The notes beneath the pieces are model-generated. The model was given only the letters and a program-made list of their open reading frames with translations, was not told the origin of the DNA and did no database searches. A stretch of 64,000 bases of DNA from Capitulum mitella (taxonomy: Eukaryota; Arthropoda; Thecostraca; Pollicipedomorpha; Pollicipedidae): NCBI GenBank assembly GCA_030062745.1, contig CP099842.1, positions 26,011,822-26,075,821 of the forward strand, written 5' to 3'. Both the position numbers and the translations under genes were made by a program. Positions 12,611-25,364 of this stretch are shown piece by piece (the stretch's first letter is position 1; every line of letters begins with the position of its first letter).

Positions 12611-12731
12611 GCTGCACGGCCGCAGACAGAAGGGGTCTGCATATTACCGCACGACATCCCAGCCCCAAAGTTCAAGCCTCGGCGTCTCAGCATTAACCGA
12701 GCATCTCTCCGCTGGCAGACGGAACAGCGCC

Positions 12732-13172
12732 ATGACGAGTCTCCTCAACTCACCCGTGCCACCAATCACCAACGTCTCCCTCAACGCGTCCGCCGCCAAG
12801 GCGGCCTACCTGCTGGCGGTGCACGAAATATCGCACGGCTATGCCGTCGCCTACGTCTGCGTCGTGCTCGTCTGCTACACGGTGGGCATGTCGGTGCTGC
12901 TGACGCGGCACTTCCGCTGGGCGGGCAGCCAGCCGCGGCTGGCGGTACTCTACCACGCCATCACCAGCCGGACAGCCTCGCTGCGGCAGCGGCGCGCCGA
13001 CCCGCCGCCGCTCGCAGCGCCGCAGGTGGTCGTCCACGAACCCGAAGTGTCGCCGGGCCCGTCGGGCCACGCCACTGCGGCGCCGCAACTGCTGGCGCTG
13101 GCGGCCGCGCCGGCCGTTGTGGACGCGGCCAGCGCCGGCGCGGCGCGAGTCTTTCAGGAGACGGACTTCTGA
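12732..13172 (+). CDS. Small single-pass membrane protein, family not recognised
   Basis: An intronless frame of 146 residues starts at an ATG in a good context (GCGCCATGA). Residues 1-36 carry two N-glycosylation sequons (N14-V-S and N18-A-S), which places them outside the cell. Residues 37-57 (YAVAYVCVVLVCYTVGMSVLL) form one transmembrane helix, followed by TRHFR, consistent with a type I topology with a cytoplasmic tail. The tail is rich in Ala, Pro and Arg with no domain, and ends FQETDF. Layout and length recall KCNE-type potassium-channel beta subunits, but I see no family signature, so that is topology only. GC-rich third positions match the clear genes in the window. A 33-bp minisatellite lies just upstream. 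Confidence 0.6.
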   Translation: MTSLLNSPVPPITNVSLNASAAKAAYLLAVHEISHGYAVAYVCVVLVCYTVGMSVLLTRHFRWAGSQPRLAVLYHAITSRTASLRQRRADPPPLAAPQVVVHEPEVSPGPSGHATAAPQLLALAAAPAVVDAASAGAARVFQETDF

Positions 13173-13980
13173 GCCGGCCAGAGGGCACCGCCTGTGCGCG
13201 GTCGGCGGCTCAGGCCGGCGGTGTTGTACGAGCTGCGGTGGACGAACCTACGCCTTGCGTTGTCGTCGGCGGTGTTCATCCCAGACAATGCTCAGCTTTG
13301 TGGATCTATACGGGAGTTGAGGACGTCAACAGAATGGTGCAGAACTGTACTGTCGGTCGCGACGTTGTCGTAAGACTGCACACACATTCAGTGGAGTGGA
13401 AATGTGATGTACTCCATGAGTGTGGAAAAGCCGACAAAGGGGCCACGGGCAGTTTGGGGTTGTTTCTCAACCCCATTTTACTCTATGCTGCACGTTCAAG
13501 ACGATTGTCATCGAGGGCTTCTTGGCTTTGTGGTGCAACAGCCTCCGCGTAGGTGTTGTTTTTGCCCCAAACAACTGCACCGAAGCACTCACTGTGTACC
13601 TATTCGTGGCTGTGACATGTCATTTCGACTTGGGACGATTTAGTTTCTTTTTAGGAGCAACGACAAAGCGACCGAGAACGGCTTCATTCCACTGGGCCTG
13701 AAGCCTGCCGAGCGACATGGGCATCGGGCATTGAGTTCGCCAAAGGCGGGACGCGAGACGGATTCCCTTCAACTTTTGTTGGATGTAACAACGCCAAAGA
13801 ATGCGCGTCCTTCCTTGTTTCAGATCCGTTTAATTGCCTTGGAAAACGACCGACATACGGACAAAGTCGAACGTAGCTTTGAGGAAACAATGGCGAACTG
13901 ATGTTAAATACACGCCTGTGGAAAGACGTGGTGGAAATAGACCTCTGCTAAGCCGAAATTTTATCGGCAGATTTAACAAG
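13173..13980. other. 3' flank of the membrane-protein gene
   Basis: No further gene is visible and I found no AATAAA close to the stop codon. The 381-codon frame that overlaps the membrane-protein gene in another frame ends here and is a GC-driven shadow. Confidence 0.35.
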
Positions 13981-14004
13981 CGATCATTTTGTTCTCTTTT
14001 CTTC

Positions 14005-14056
14005 TGCACATTTTGGGCAACAGAAATTTTGCCCAAAATGCACAAATTTTGGGCAG
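14005..14056. repeat. Short interrupted palindrome
   Basis: ATTTTGGGC (14010-14018) pairs with GCCCAAAAT (14031-14039), and a third copy AATTTTGGGC follows at 14046-14054. This could fold as alternative hairpins. Its function is unknown. Confidence 0.5.
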
Positions 14057-14059
14057 CAT

Positions 14060-17000
14060 CGAAAAAAAGTGCAACATTGCTCGGATAGTAACTGCATGAT
14101 TTTACCCTCAATCACAGGCGTGGCGCATTCCCAAATTAGAGACTAAGAATATGCATTCATTCTAAATCTAAACAAAGTAAACAGTGGAAAACATCAACTT
14201 GTGAGGGACGACTAGCATGACCTCTGTCATGTGACATCCGTCTTGTGCCGGAGAGCGGTGATGAAATCATGTATGGTGTTGCGTATTTTAAAGCGTTGTA
14301 TAGCAGAGACTGACCAGAAAATTCAAGCGGATTAGAATATTACAAAAAATACAGTCCTCAGTGTTCCCTCTTCAAAAAACAATTGTTCCTTTATGACTAT
14401 GTCTGGTGTCATGGACAGTCTACAACACATTACGGCAATATCAAGTTTTGAGAAACGTATGACTCAGTCCGTATCCCGGAGAGCAGATGGGCGACTCAGT
14501 CCAGAGATTGGGCAGCCGTCGTCTCTGGAGTCGATCCTCAGAGACAAGACAGCCAGTGCCACTGCATATGGTACCCTGGGGACCAGTCTGACAGTATCAC
14601 TGCAGATGACGATGCGGAGACCGGATGGGCGGTGACCACACTGCGCAGTACTCCCCGCATGACTCGAACTATCACCTCGAACTGTCCCACCAGTCAACAA
14701 CGGCCGGAAAACACCGGCGATTATTGCCCGTCGCGTGTTTGCCCGGACGTAATTTGACGTTCAAGCCGGCCCAATCTTGTCAGACCCTCTGGCTGAGATT
14801 GAACGATACCAAACGTTGCAGCCGGGAGATCACCGATGACGACAGTCGATCCCAGTGGCCACCGAAGGAGGCAGTCTTGTGTTGTTTCGAGGCAACAGAT
14901 CCTATCAATTTCCGTCATGAAACCAGTCGTCACTGCCGTCTGAAGATTTTCTTGCGTAAACATAAGAATTTAGAGCCATTCGATGAAGCTATATGTCGTT
15001 TATGGGGGATATGCATATTTCATATAATGCATTTTTGAAAACAACATATATTTGACCTCTTAGCATTCCATGATCTATATCGTCATGTGCCACCATTTTC
15101 CTCAGACAGAAGTGTTTTGGTATCTTATAAGCGCTTCAACATGTATTTGAACTTGATGATACCTGTAATCTCCGATTTGTTCGCAACAGTCAAACACTGA
15201 CTTTCGAAATGACTTATGATCTGAGATATGATCTTATGTTCCAACATGAAGCGTTCCCGGGATTGCATCTTCAAGGGCATTGGCCATTGCAGTTGGAATC
15301 GCCATCGTCATCGCCGAGGGCCATTGCAGTTGAAATCTACCGAATCGGTCTACTGGTTCAGCAGAGTTATTGAATGAGGCCGGCTGATGCCTGGCCCAGA
15401 AACTGAAAGGCGGCGACATACCTAACCCAGCAACTGCGGGCCAAATTGAAGTAACGAAACCCTAACGAAACGCGACGCATAACGACATCCATTCATCCAT
15501 TGCCTGGTTCTTGAGAGCCCAAAGAAAGAAGCAATGCGTTGAATGCCATATACTTTCAGACATCAGCCGGTTGCATTTCACTTCCAGCGGGGAGGACGTG
15601 CCTCTCTGTCAAATACCTATCTCGTCGGCAGCCACAGACATCAGGCTGGTCCGAGGCCTCACAGACGATGACGAACTGCAGTCACATACGTTCGACGTAT
15701 GTGGTATCCTTATGTGAGGGCATGGGTGCGTTGCATTGACCTCTCTTGGCATCATAACACATATTGCTGTTAGCGAGCTTTTCTTGTCTACGCATGCTAA
15801 TGGATATTCTGCATCACCAGCGTACCGATAAAAATCAAGCAAATTCGAAAAAAATGGCAAAATTGCAAAACGTCATCTTCTTTATGCATTGATTTTGGTA
15901 TGCCCTTGGATGGCCATGAAAAAAATGTTTCCTTTATCAAAGTGTAAAGAACTGATGGCACAAGATGTGATGAGTATTTCACGCCGCTGCGTTGTTTGGT
16001 TACGGAATTATACGCCGGAGAAAACGTGGAGTCGTTGGATCCTCCCCAGTAAACCATGAGCGTTGGAACAAATATTATTAGAGTTAGAACCAACAGCAAG
16101 CCATGCCGCAAAACATGCAATGCTTCCACGAACTTGTATCCTGCTCCGTCCCTTAGGTAGTTCAAGATATTGAGTCATGACTCTGTCCAGATACCGAGCC
16201 AGACCGCATTGGAAATACTTGAAAATTGCCATCAAGGTCACAGCTCAGCTGTTCCAAAATCTGAGTAAACCTGCCAGTTGCAGGCGGAATTTCTCTGGCT
16301 AGTTATCATGTCCGGGTGCGTAACATCCTCTTAACTGTGGCACCAGGAATGTTAAATGGCATATACTTTTGCGATCGGGGTTTGGCATTTCGAGTCCTTT
16401 ATAGGGTTCTTGGATGAACGTCGATATTACCTGCATGATAACTGGCCCATTTTAGGATACCCAAAACATGAGTCTTATTCATTTTTTCACTTTTTTTTAA
16501 GGAATGCCTGTACCATAACTGCTGCAAGTAAGCAAAATCAAAACATTTGTTTACCTTGGCTGATGTGTAAAAAGATTACTTCTCTTTGGATGTGTGTCTC
16601 AATGTAATTTATCCCTAATTTTCACGAGTGGAGCTGTTCGTCACAAGACTACAAGAAATCTTTTCCAGAGCGATGGTTACCACGACTGTCCACAAAAGAT
16701 TTCGTCCCACGAATGGATAAGCCATGAAAATAGTCTGCCAAAGTGCAAGCAGACCTATCGTGTGCGGTAACCCTTACCACAGCTTCTCGCGGTCCACTCG
16801 TCTTCCTCTTGACATGGGTAAATTGGTAACGGTAGTACAGTTTCTTTAAGACCACGAAAGTTTGTAAATACGCACTTCTCAAGCCATGACAATTTCTTGC
16901 TCCAAAAGGTCGGGGCCATGAGAACATTACGTCACGCATTGCCCGCAGAGTACCAACTCCGTTCGGCAATCATCTTCCAGTTCGCTGACTTCATGGCCTC

Positions 17001-17335
17001 TTGGCGGCCATAAACCCAGCGCATTTAATGAAGCGCATCATTGCAATCCAGGAAGGTCATGCGAGGTCGGCGTGCGGCCAGAAGGACTTTGGGCGGCACG
17101 TGCCGGAATGAGCCTGAAGGTCATCTGGAATGGTCATTCGGTCCCACCACAAACATATTTGTTTAGATGTCATTACGGCATAACAAATGTGCCTCGGCCT
17201 CTAAGCTTCAAACAGATCGCGCTTTTGGAAGGAACAGAGAGTCTTTTTATGAAAGCGTAAGACTCGTACGTTAGGTTTCATAGTCAGACCGTACCTTAAA
17301 ACCCCACGTTTACCGGTATCCCAATATTCCCCTAG
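14060..17335. other. Non-coding stretch
   Basis: No gene is supported. A minus-strand frame at 15797-16165 contains a hydrophobic segment and looks weakly protein-like. However, it uses a non-ATG start, has an in-frame stop just upstream and no splice acceptor. Confidence 0.35.
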
Positions 17336-17339
17336 GTAT

Positions 17340-17545
17340 GACGGCCCGCAGGGGTGGAATAGAGCTGAAAATTCGGATTCGGATGATTCGAATATTCGGC
17401 CGAATATTGGGATTCGACGAGTCTCCTAATTTTGATCTGAAGATTGGAATATTCGGTGAATATTCGGTTAGCTTTTCTGTATCCAAATTTTTGTCAAATA
17501 TTCGAATTTCCACGGAGCATTCGAATACTATTCTGCTTTTCGCTG
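17340..17545. repeat. ATTCGG-rich segment, possible hAT subterminal region
   Basis: Many copies of ATTCGG, CGAATATTCGG and related words are packed into about 200 bp beginning CAGGGGTGGAA, a start typical of hAT-type termini. A second ATTCG/TCCGAAT cluster lies at 18.64-18.69 kb, but I could not confirm matching inverted ends or a target-site duplication, so this is only a candidate transposon fragment. Confidence 0.3.
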
Positions 17546-19337
17546 CAGAATTTAAAGAGCTATGAAGGTCAAAGCATGCGTAACGAAGCGGAATGCTGAT
17601 TGATACATTGCCTAGCGTTGTTCTTGTTGCTGTACATCATGTTACATTCTGCGCAGAAGTATGGAGGAGGAGCATGGTTGAGAATGACACTGAGATATGC
17701 TCCTCTCGCCCTTCCACTGTTAATTGATCTGTTCATCATATTTCGTGGGGCGATAAGTAGCCTCGAGAGTAATCTGACATTTGCGTGTCTGGTCACCACG
17801 GGCATAGACGCAGGCTCGGTACCAGTCGGTACCAGCGAGTGAAGCTGGACGCTGACGTGAAGCACATTCGCCTGTTTACATTGCCTTTTATTTTTGTTTG
17901 TCGAGAGGGATACAGGGAAAACGTCGGTCTTTCAAGACATTGGCTGGCGTTGTGCGTGCAATGATTTTTTGTGTATATGCTGGTTTTCCGTTCTAAAAAG
18001 ACTGCATTCATAAGGTTACCACAGTCATATACTAGTCCGAAAACAAAGTGAGAGGCTTCGGCACCGCCACACTGTGACGGGAAGTCCGTCACAGTACTGG
18101 CCCGTCACCTGGTGACTTAAGTTCGAATTTTCGCTACATTGTTTGTTTTTAAAACACATGGTACTTAGCCCAACCTTTGCCACATTTTCCCCTCTTTCTG
18201 AACAGAAGACAGGTGTGCAAGATCATTCACCAAATTTCGTTTTGCAGTCGATGCTGCAAATGCATGTTACCCGGTAGTTACGAGCAATACTCGGAAGGTC
18301 GGGCGGAACTTAATCTTTATTCTATTGTCTAGGGGTATGGTAGCGAGGAGCAAGAAGAAGCTATTGGGAGCTTTCCCCTGTTTATTTCTCGCTCTAAAAC
18401 CAGTTGTTCAGAAGCTCTGCATCGTGCGGGAAGGAACGGTTTGCACCTCTGGTCATACAGCAGCAAGACTGGCCTCTTGGTGGCGCCCGGCCTCTGTGTG
18501 CCTGGTGCTTGGCGCCGGCCCCAGGTTTGAAGTCCGGTGACTTGTTCACGTAATTATGAACAGGTCTGATTTTTACATCGCTCTGATAGTACCTGTTAAG
18601 GCAAAATGACGCGGACTTCAAAAGGTTAAACAATCGATCCATTATTCGAATGTATCCATCCGAATATCCGAATCCAACTGGAGTGGAAACACAACACGGA
18701 CGCATGACTCAAGAATTTTTCTCTGCCGCGTGAAAGGCCGGGAGTGAATAAAGTTGGCAAGGCGAGATAAACCGTCAGAATTCTCCTAAAGGTTCCCTTA
18801 TCTAGGTCCTAAAATCGCGAGAAACTCTAGGGAGCCAGGAGTCCTAAGGAGATTCTGCAGGTGATAGTCCTGGGCTTTCATTGCACTCAAGACGGCAAGT
18901 AATTTTCCAATCGTGCGCGTCCCATTGAATGTGTTGCGTGCCAGATACGCGCCATCTGCCACGGTAAACGCCGCAGTCTGACAAAGCTCCCACAGCACGC
19001 GAGGTCGACCGACAGACCGCATATCCAGCACGGGTGCCCTGAACCACGGAGAAGCGTCATTGACTCAGGATCACGCACATAATCGGGATCGGGATAACCT
19101 GGATCACGTAGGCGATGGACGTAACCGGAACTACGGTCGGTGGTCAGGGATGGGACACGGGCCAAAAGTGCCGCTGTTTCGGGCAAAAAGGCCTCAATGC
19201 GGGTTTAATATCATTTTAGTCCGCTTCATACAAGGGGAGAGTGTGGAGCATTGGGACTTAAAAGAATAGGGAGTGTCATGATTTTTTGTTGAGTTCTGCA
19301 TCAGTAACTTGTCATGGTGCACAGTTAGTTTTGTGAC
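17545..19337. other. Non-coding stretch
   Basis: No gene or confident repeat is visible. Confidence 0.35.
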
Positions 19338-19634
19338 TTACGGCAGCTCTGCTTTAGCTGACTTTGCTCCCCCTTTTCTGAATTTTGCAGTGCGCAAAGT
19401 AAGTGCAAAAACTTCATCTTTAGCAGCTAGCATAACTCGTCCGTCAACCCACTTAGCGTCGATGTTGTTGTGTGAGACCTGTCTTCGAAAAATGCGAACA
19501 ATTTTCAATTGCCAAGCCATCACTGCAGCTTTTCCTGTGTACATTAAACGGAATATGTCATTGTCAATCATGTCATGTGTCACTTCTGGAGCTCTTGCAG
19601 AGAATCGGAACAGCTCTCCCAATTTTCCTATCAA
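19338..19634 (-). CDS. Hypothetical open frame, possible transposon-derived fragment
   Basis: This minus-strand frame of about 98 codons (open about ten codons further upstream to a TGA) has balanced composition and looks more like real protein than the antisense frames: blocks such as HDMIDNDIFRLMYTGKAAVMAW and VDGRVMLAAKDEVFALTLR. There is no ATG at its start and no clean splice acceptor. I do not recognise the family. It may be an exon of an unidentified gene or a decayed fragment of a mobile element. Confidence 0.25.
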   Translation of the reverse strand: MIGKLGELFRFSARAPEVTHDMIDNDIFRLMYTGKAAVMAWQLKIVRIFRRQVSHNNIDAKWVDGRVMLAAKDEVFALTLRTAKFRKGGAKSAKAELP

Positions 19635-19639
19635 TGTTC

Positions 19640-20816
19640 TCGATTCCGCCTTGCCCCAAAATCAGAAGGAAGGGGTGTGCTTTATTTTTTTCGCCCAAGG
19701 AGCGGAGATGGGATGCTGGTACCTTCCTTTCATGTCGTATCTTTTCCGAATACATATTTTAACGTCTATCATTGTCATTTTGTAGCGAAGATGCCCAGGT
19801 TATACCATCCACGAAACCAAGAATACGCCGGAACGTCGAACGATGTAATGCTTCAGGCAACAGAATGTTGCAAAACAAAGCGATAATCAAACTTTCCGGA
19901 ACATTTTTTCAACTTTTTTCATTTTCAGAGCAAAAAACTCAGAGCGCAAAGCTCAAGAACGAAGACTCCCAATGTCTGTGCATTTCATATGTAGTGTACT
20001 TCGGGACTTCATGGTCGCCGTATCAGTGGTGTCTGAACTTGACAGCCCAAAAACCTTTCAAGGCACAGTTCAAAACCATACACGCTCTTCATTTTTGTTG
20101 ACGGCAGGGTCAACAAATGACGTACCAGTATGTTACACGCAATGGTAATGGTCCTCATCACGCTGTCTCAAAATAATTTTATGTTTTGCATAGAACTTTT
20201 GAACGTCGTTCCAACGAAACCATGACCGTTATTTTATCCTGCAGTCAGAAAAAACGGCTGTGGTGATCCACTTGCTTCACCTTCCAGTTGCCCTGCCCCA
20301 GACCTCGAGAAGGAATACCATCGATGCAAGGTTATGTCAGTTCCAAAGTGGCTTGTTGACGACGAACTAAAGCGTTCTGATTTCGAATTTCATATGGCTA
20401 TCGGAATTTTGCGAAAAACGTTCTGTTCTGGACGATAAACCCTGACCCACAAGTGAATTCACCTCTCGGTTTCCCTTCCCTACCGTAAGGCGCGTCAGCG
20501 AGGGGCTGCTGTCCCGGTCTTGGCTGCGGGAGTGCGCTAGAGATCAACGCAGGACTCCAGCTGTTGATTTGCTGGCTGCTGGTCTGCGTCGGCCTGGGAT
20601 ATCGAGAGTGGGGTGTTACCCGTCCTTCTTTCAGGTCGCCGGTAAGAACACCCTGCGACTTAAAATGGTTAAACTGGGCATCACTGGATATCCAAGGACC
20701 AAGATACGTGATCGTTTTTGTCCCATTATTCTATCCCGTCAAATCTGTAAATGCCTGGGGGACGGATATCAGCCCTTCTGTACTCTCGAAGGTCAGCGGG
20801 AGAATATTGACCATGG
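19640..20816. other. Non-coding stretch
   Basis: No gene is visible between the open frame at 19.3-19.6 kb and the TTAA-flanked elements. Confidence 0.35.
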
Positions 20817-22093
20817 TTGACCCGACACCGCCTGGTGGGTGTGAAGTACGGCGCGCCCCTCGGTTTTTCGTGAATAACTTCTGAACTGTTAGAGCCAGTC
20901 CAACCAAACTTCCAGTACCTGTTCATCAATCAGTTCCTACATATGTTGATTTCGAAACTATTTGCGTACTCGGTCAAATCAAGGAGATATGACGTCATAA
21001 GTAAACCCTTGCATGCGTTCTTTCGCCTCTTCGGACGTTGGCGCGAATATGCTCTTTTTTATAATATTCGCGAATATAAAGCATGGATTACTTGGATTTG
21101 CATAGGACACGGTCCCAAAAGAATATAAAACCCTTACACGTCAACATTAGAGGCCATGCTACGTCACATGCATGATGACAATTGGACTGGCTCGCATTGC
21201 GGGTGATAAAAGTGGTTACCGCTGACCTTCCCCATCGTTCGAGCCAGGCAGTCAAATACATGCGCGTCTCTTAGCAAAGTTCACCAAATGCAACGTGAGG
21301 TCATGTCAGGCAATGTCATAGGCAGATGTTAAAACGAAAAAGAAAGTACGACATTGTCTGTGGAAGACCGTTCAGCAGCAGCAGAGGGCAATTATTGCTC
21401 CTCGTCAGAAAAAGAAAAACGATTTTATGTCCTGGCCTGGCTTGACCTTGAACCGATAAAAAGCAGACGGAGCGGGTTTAATTATCACGAGATGTCTTTT
21501 CAGTCCTGTACTTGACGCAATCAAGAATCTCAGCGAATAATTATTGCTCTTTGTCAGGAAGAGCAACGCCACTTTATCTGACATGACCTAGACTGGCCTT
21601 GGCTGGATAAAAAGCAGATAATGCAAAACTGATCATGAGAAGGTTTTGCTTTCGTCCTTTTTGTCATGTGGATCAAAACGGCTGGAAGTAAGTATCGATC
21701 ATTGACATGTAGAGGAAGACCATAATTCACCTTACCTAGGCTGGCCTTGACCTGACATTTTTAAAACATTATGGCATGCTTCTGATGCAGAAGATCGTGA
21801 CCATTTCATTTGATACCCACTTGAAGGCTCTAAGACCAGTATTGCCGACGATATGACGTACGAACCGGCAACAGTTTTTCCGACGTCGTGTTACGCATTT
21901 TACGTGACATGTGTCGCCATCAGTCACGTGACCAGGGCTAACATAGTATGTGCCGAATCACAAGACTCAGGGCTATCGATTGGTGGTTGACCAGTTCAGG
22001 TCCGACGGTTAGATCCTGAGATAACAGAGGGTGCCCTTTTTGGCACACCCGGCGGTCGCGGGTACAAAAACATGCCATGCTGTGCCGGGTTAA
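20817..22093 (-). mobile_element. TTAA-flanked element, family 1 copy 2
   Basis: The element is 1277 bp, in the opposite orientation to the copies at 3.6 and 56.7 kb. The left edge is TTGA followed by CCCGACACCGCCTGG, a one-base decay of TTAA. The right edge is GTGCCGGGTTAA (TTAA at 22090-22093). Internal landmarks shared with the other copies include GAATAACTTCTGAA near the left end, GATATGACGTCATAAGT, and CACCAAATGCAACGTGAGGTCATGTCAGG-type sequence in the middle. It encodes no transposase. Its right TTAA is also the left TTAA of the next copy. Confidence 0.7.
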
Positions 22094-23337
22094 CCCTGCA
22101 GCTCCTGGGGAGTGTCAAATAGGGCAGCCCCGATTTTGAGTGAATAACTTTTGAATCGTTACAGCCAGCCAAACAAATTTTCAATATCTGTTCATTAATC
22201 AATTTTACATATTCTGACAACACCATTTCTATATTAGGTCAGGTCATGGGGATATGACGTTATAAGTGAATCCTTGCATGCATGTTTTCGCCTCTCCGGT
22301 AGGTGGCGGGAATATGCTTCGTTTTTCATAATTTCACGAATTTAACGCATGGATTTACCTAGGACGTTTATTATTATTTGGATTTACCTAGGACATGGCC
22401 CTTAAACATCTTTTTTCATGATATTCGCGAATTCAATGCATGGATTATTTGAATTTACACAGGGCACCGTGCCTAAACGATATACAACTGTGTCACGTCT
22501 ACATTAGAAGTCATGCTAGGTCGCATCATGACACATGGAGAAAATCTGTATTGTGGGTGATAGAACTGGTTGCTGCTGACTTTCCCCATCGTGAAAGCTG
22601 GAGAAGCAAATCTACATGCGCTTTTCTGCAAGGTTCACCAAATGCGTCGTAAGATCATGTCAGGTCACGTCGTAGAAAGATGTCAAAACGAAATGAAATC
22701 CACCATTGTCTTTGAAAGATCGTTCAGTAGCAGTAGAGAGCAATTATTTGCTAGTAATTGCTAATTATTGCTCCTTGTCAGGAAGAGTAATGCAGCCCTA
22801 CTTGACCTGACCTAGACCGGCCTTGGCTGGATGAAAAACAGGTAATGTAAAACTGACCATCAGAAGCTTTCACTTATCCGTTTTGTGACGTGGGGAAAAA
22901 CGACTGTGAATAAGTATCGATCTCTGGCGGGCAAAGTAAAGCAAATATGTCACTTGACCCAGGTTGACCTTGACCCGACATCTTCCAACATTAGGGCATG
23001 CTTCTGATACAGGTCGTGACTTTTTCTTTGATACCCAGTTGAAGGCTTGAAGACAAGTATTGTCGATGATATGATGTGCGAACCGGTGTCAGTTTTTCCG
23101 ACGTCAAGTTATGCGTTTTACGTGACCTGTGACATCATCAATCGCGTGCCTGGGACTAACATAATACTCCCTGAATCGCAAGACTCAGGGCGCTATCGAC
23201 TGGCGGTGGACCGGTTCAGGCCAGACAGTTTGATCCTGAAATAACAGGGGATGCCCTGTGGGCAGTCCCTCAGCGGTCGCGAGTACGATAACACGAAAAG
23301 ACAGAAAAACAAAACAAGCCAGGCGGTGGAGGGTTCA
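22090..23337 (-). mobile_element. TTAA-flanked element, family 1 copy 3, tandem to copy 2
   Basis: This copy is 1248 bp in the same orientation as the copy on its left, with which it shares the TTAA at 22090-22093. The right edge is GGCGGTGGAGGGTTCA, with TTAA mutated to TTCA. The interior aligns collinearly with the neighbouring copy at clearly visible divergence. It carries a small internal duplication around GGATTTACCTAGGAC (22.34-22.40 kb). No transposase is encoded. Confidence 0.7.
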
Positions 23338-24300
23338 AGTTGTGATTTATGCAAGAAAGCATATCGTCCATAACGCTTACTGAACTTTCGCGAGGACCCA
23401 ACAGACAGTCACAGATCCCAGTCGCGTTTGTAAGAATAACTGCAGATCATCGATGCCTGCCAATGTTCATCTATGCATCACTTACACCTACTCAACGCTC
23501 CAACGAACGACATGTTTCCCGGAGGCCACCGTTGAGTCAAAATGATCGCCCACAAATCGTTCCGGTCGCGACGTCCCAATGACGCCATATTTTGCGCCTC
23601 AGTGGAGGCTAGCGAGAACGCGGCACGAGCTCGCCGAGCCCCACTGAAGTTTAGGGCCGAAGACGGCGTCCGGCCCCCCACGACCTGATATGGCCGGCAT
23701 GCCGGTACAGCAGATACCAGGTCAGGCCAGCAGAGCGCGGGCCGACAGCAGACACGCGCAGAGCTGCATGCAGAGGGCTCCGCTGACTGAAACGTTTGGT
23801 CGACTGCTTATGTCACGGAGACCTTCCTGTCGGCGTGATCTTTATTTTTAGCTGGTGCTCAATTAAATTTCATGTTCTGTCAGCATAAGTCGTGCAAGAT
23901 AATGAGCGTTTTCAAAACCGTCAGACAATTTGGAAATCAGCAGGGTCCCGGTAACTCGATATTAGACGAGTATCTCGCATTTCTTTTCTGAGTCATTGCT
24001 ACAGTGCTCGTTGGATCCGTTAAGCATCAGTACCCTACGCGTGCAAGTACCTATCGAGCCAGTGCAGGCGTATCTCAGGCCAGTATGAAGTCAAGTTCGC
24101 AGCGCTGGTCAGGCAGGACACGTAAGATACCGAGAGGAGGACTGTGACGGATTTCGTGTTTCGCGGACCGCCTGACGCGGCGCGGCTGACTCGTCGGGCC
24201 GCTTCGGCGAATCTCCTCCGTCCGGTCAGGACGCCGCTGACAGTCACGGCTTCCTGTCGCGTTGTTTCGGCGAATTCCATGAAGTCGACTTGCCCATGTT
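23338..24300. other. Non-coding stretch
   Basis: Moderately GC-rich around 23.58-23.78 and 24.14-24.28 kb, without a supported reading frame. Confidence 0.35.
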
Positions 24301-24408
24301 CTCTCTCTATCTCTCCCTCTCTTGCTCTCTCGCTCTCTCCCTCTCCCCTTTCTCCCTCTCTCCCTCTCTCCCCCCTCCCCCTCTCTCCCCCCCTCTCTCT
24401 CTCTCTCA
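24301..24408 (+). repeat. CT-rich polypyrimidine tract
   Basis: About 108 nt of almost pure C and T ending in CTCTCTCTCAG. It would make a strong splice acceptor on the plus strand, but no coding exon is recognisable after it. The 299-codon frame running through it is low-complexity. Confidence 0.75.
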
Positions 24409-25162
24409 GTTTACTACGGAGTATGGAGTTCGAACAAAACGGAAAACTTATTCATGGATCCTCCGGTACATCGAGCTGGCAACAAGCCAAAATTAAAGGT
24501 ATGCAAAAAGCCAGCGGCATTGAGCGTATCTCATGTAAATCAAACCACGCAGGGAATTTGAAGACCCGTCTTACAAAATACCTTACGAACAGGTCGCAAC
24601 ATCTGCCGAGACAAAAAAGAAGATCTGAGGGAATAATTTATGAACATAAAAAATCTTCCTATCGGATGGCTATTGTCGCGTTCGTCCATCGCAGTCCGCT
24701 TCAGGACCTTAACAGAGAAGTAAACCGAAAACACCTTCTGAATCCCAAAAATGAGCCTTCTATTAATTATTTCACCGCCCAGACCAGCAGCAACATAGAA
24801 ACACAGCTCACTTTAGACAGTAACCCTAGGCTCGCCACAAGCTGTTCTGTGGCTTCCATGCCTCCACTACCAAAGAATAAAACAATGGGAAAGAGGTGTG
24901 CGTGGGGACGTCAGAAAAGAACAAGGAGCGCGCCTCAGAGTAGCCCTGAGCCAGCACGCACGGGAGCGAGTCGGGAGGCCGACTGCGCACCGCTCGCCAA
25001 CCCGTTACTGAGGTCACGTGGTAAAGGGCCAGCCGGCCAGTGAAGGAGAGGGACAAGCGCGGGAAGAAAAAAGCGCAGGCCAGCAAAGTAAGGTCGCAGT
25101 TGTAGCCGGGAATCGAAACAGTCTCGCTCGCCTGACAACCGAACACCATGGCATTCCGCTAA

Positions 25163-25168
25163 TTTATT
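25163..25168 (-). terminator. Candidate poly(A) signal for the minus-strand exon at 25.4 kb
   Basis: AATAAA is read on the minus strand about 200 nt after the TAA stop at 25365-25367. It supports that exon being the 3' end of a gene. Confidence 0.45.
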
Positions 25169-25364
25169 GCACATCGACACAGGGGCTGTGATAGAACATA
25201 ACACTATCCTCGCGTAGTTCATACGAACGGTATTGTTACGAAAGACATCTCCACCAGTCCCAGGTACTACCGACACGACAAAAACACCGGACCCAGAAGA
25301 CGAATGTACACCTCCATTTCTTTTGTCAAAAGGGTGGCTGATACAGACTCTCCTGTCTTGCGGC

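Noticed and set aside
12407-13552. 381-codon plus-strand frame
   Set aside because: It runs through the 33-bp minisatellite and then another frame of the membrane-protein gene. Its openness comes from the repeat period and high GC.
15797-16165. 122-codon minus-strand frame with a hydrophobic stretch
   Set aside because: No ATG, a stop just upstream, no acceptor and no domain; kept only as a remark.
18100-18150. Possible tRNA B-box (AAGTTCGAATTT)
   Set aside because: No A-box at the right distance and no cloverleaf can be folded.
24144-25043. 299-codon plus-strand frame
   Set aside because: It contains a Ser/Leu/Pro low-complexity stretch from the CT tract and no domain.
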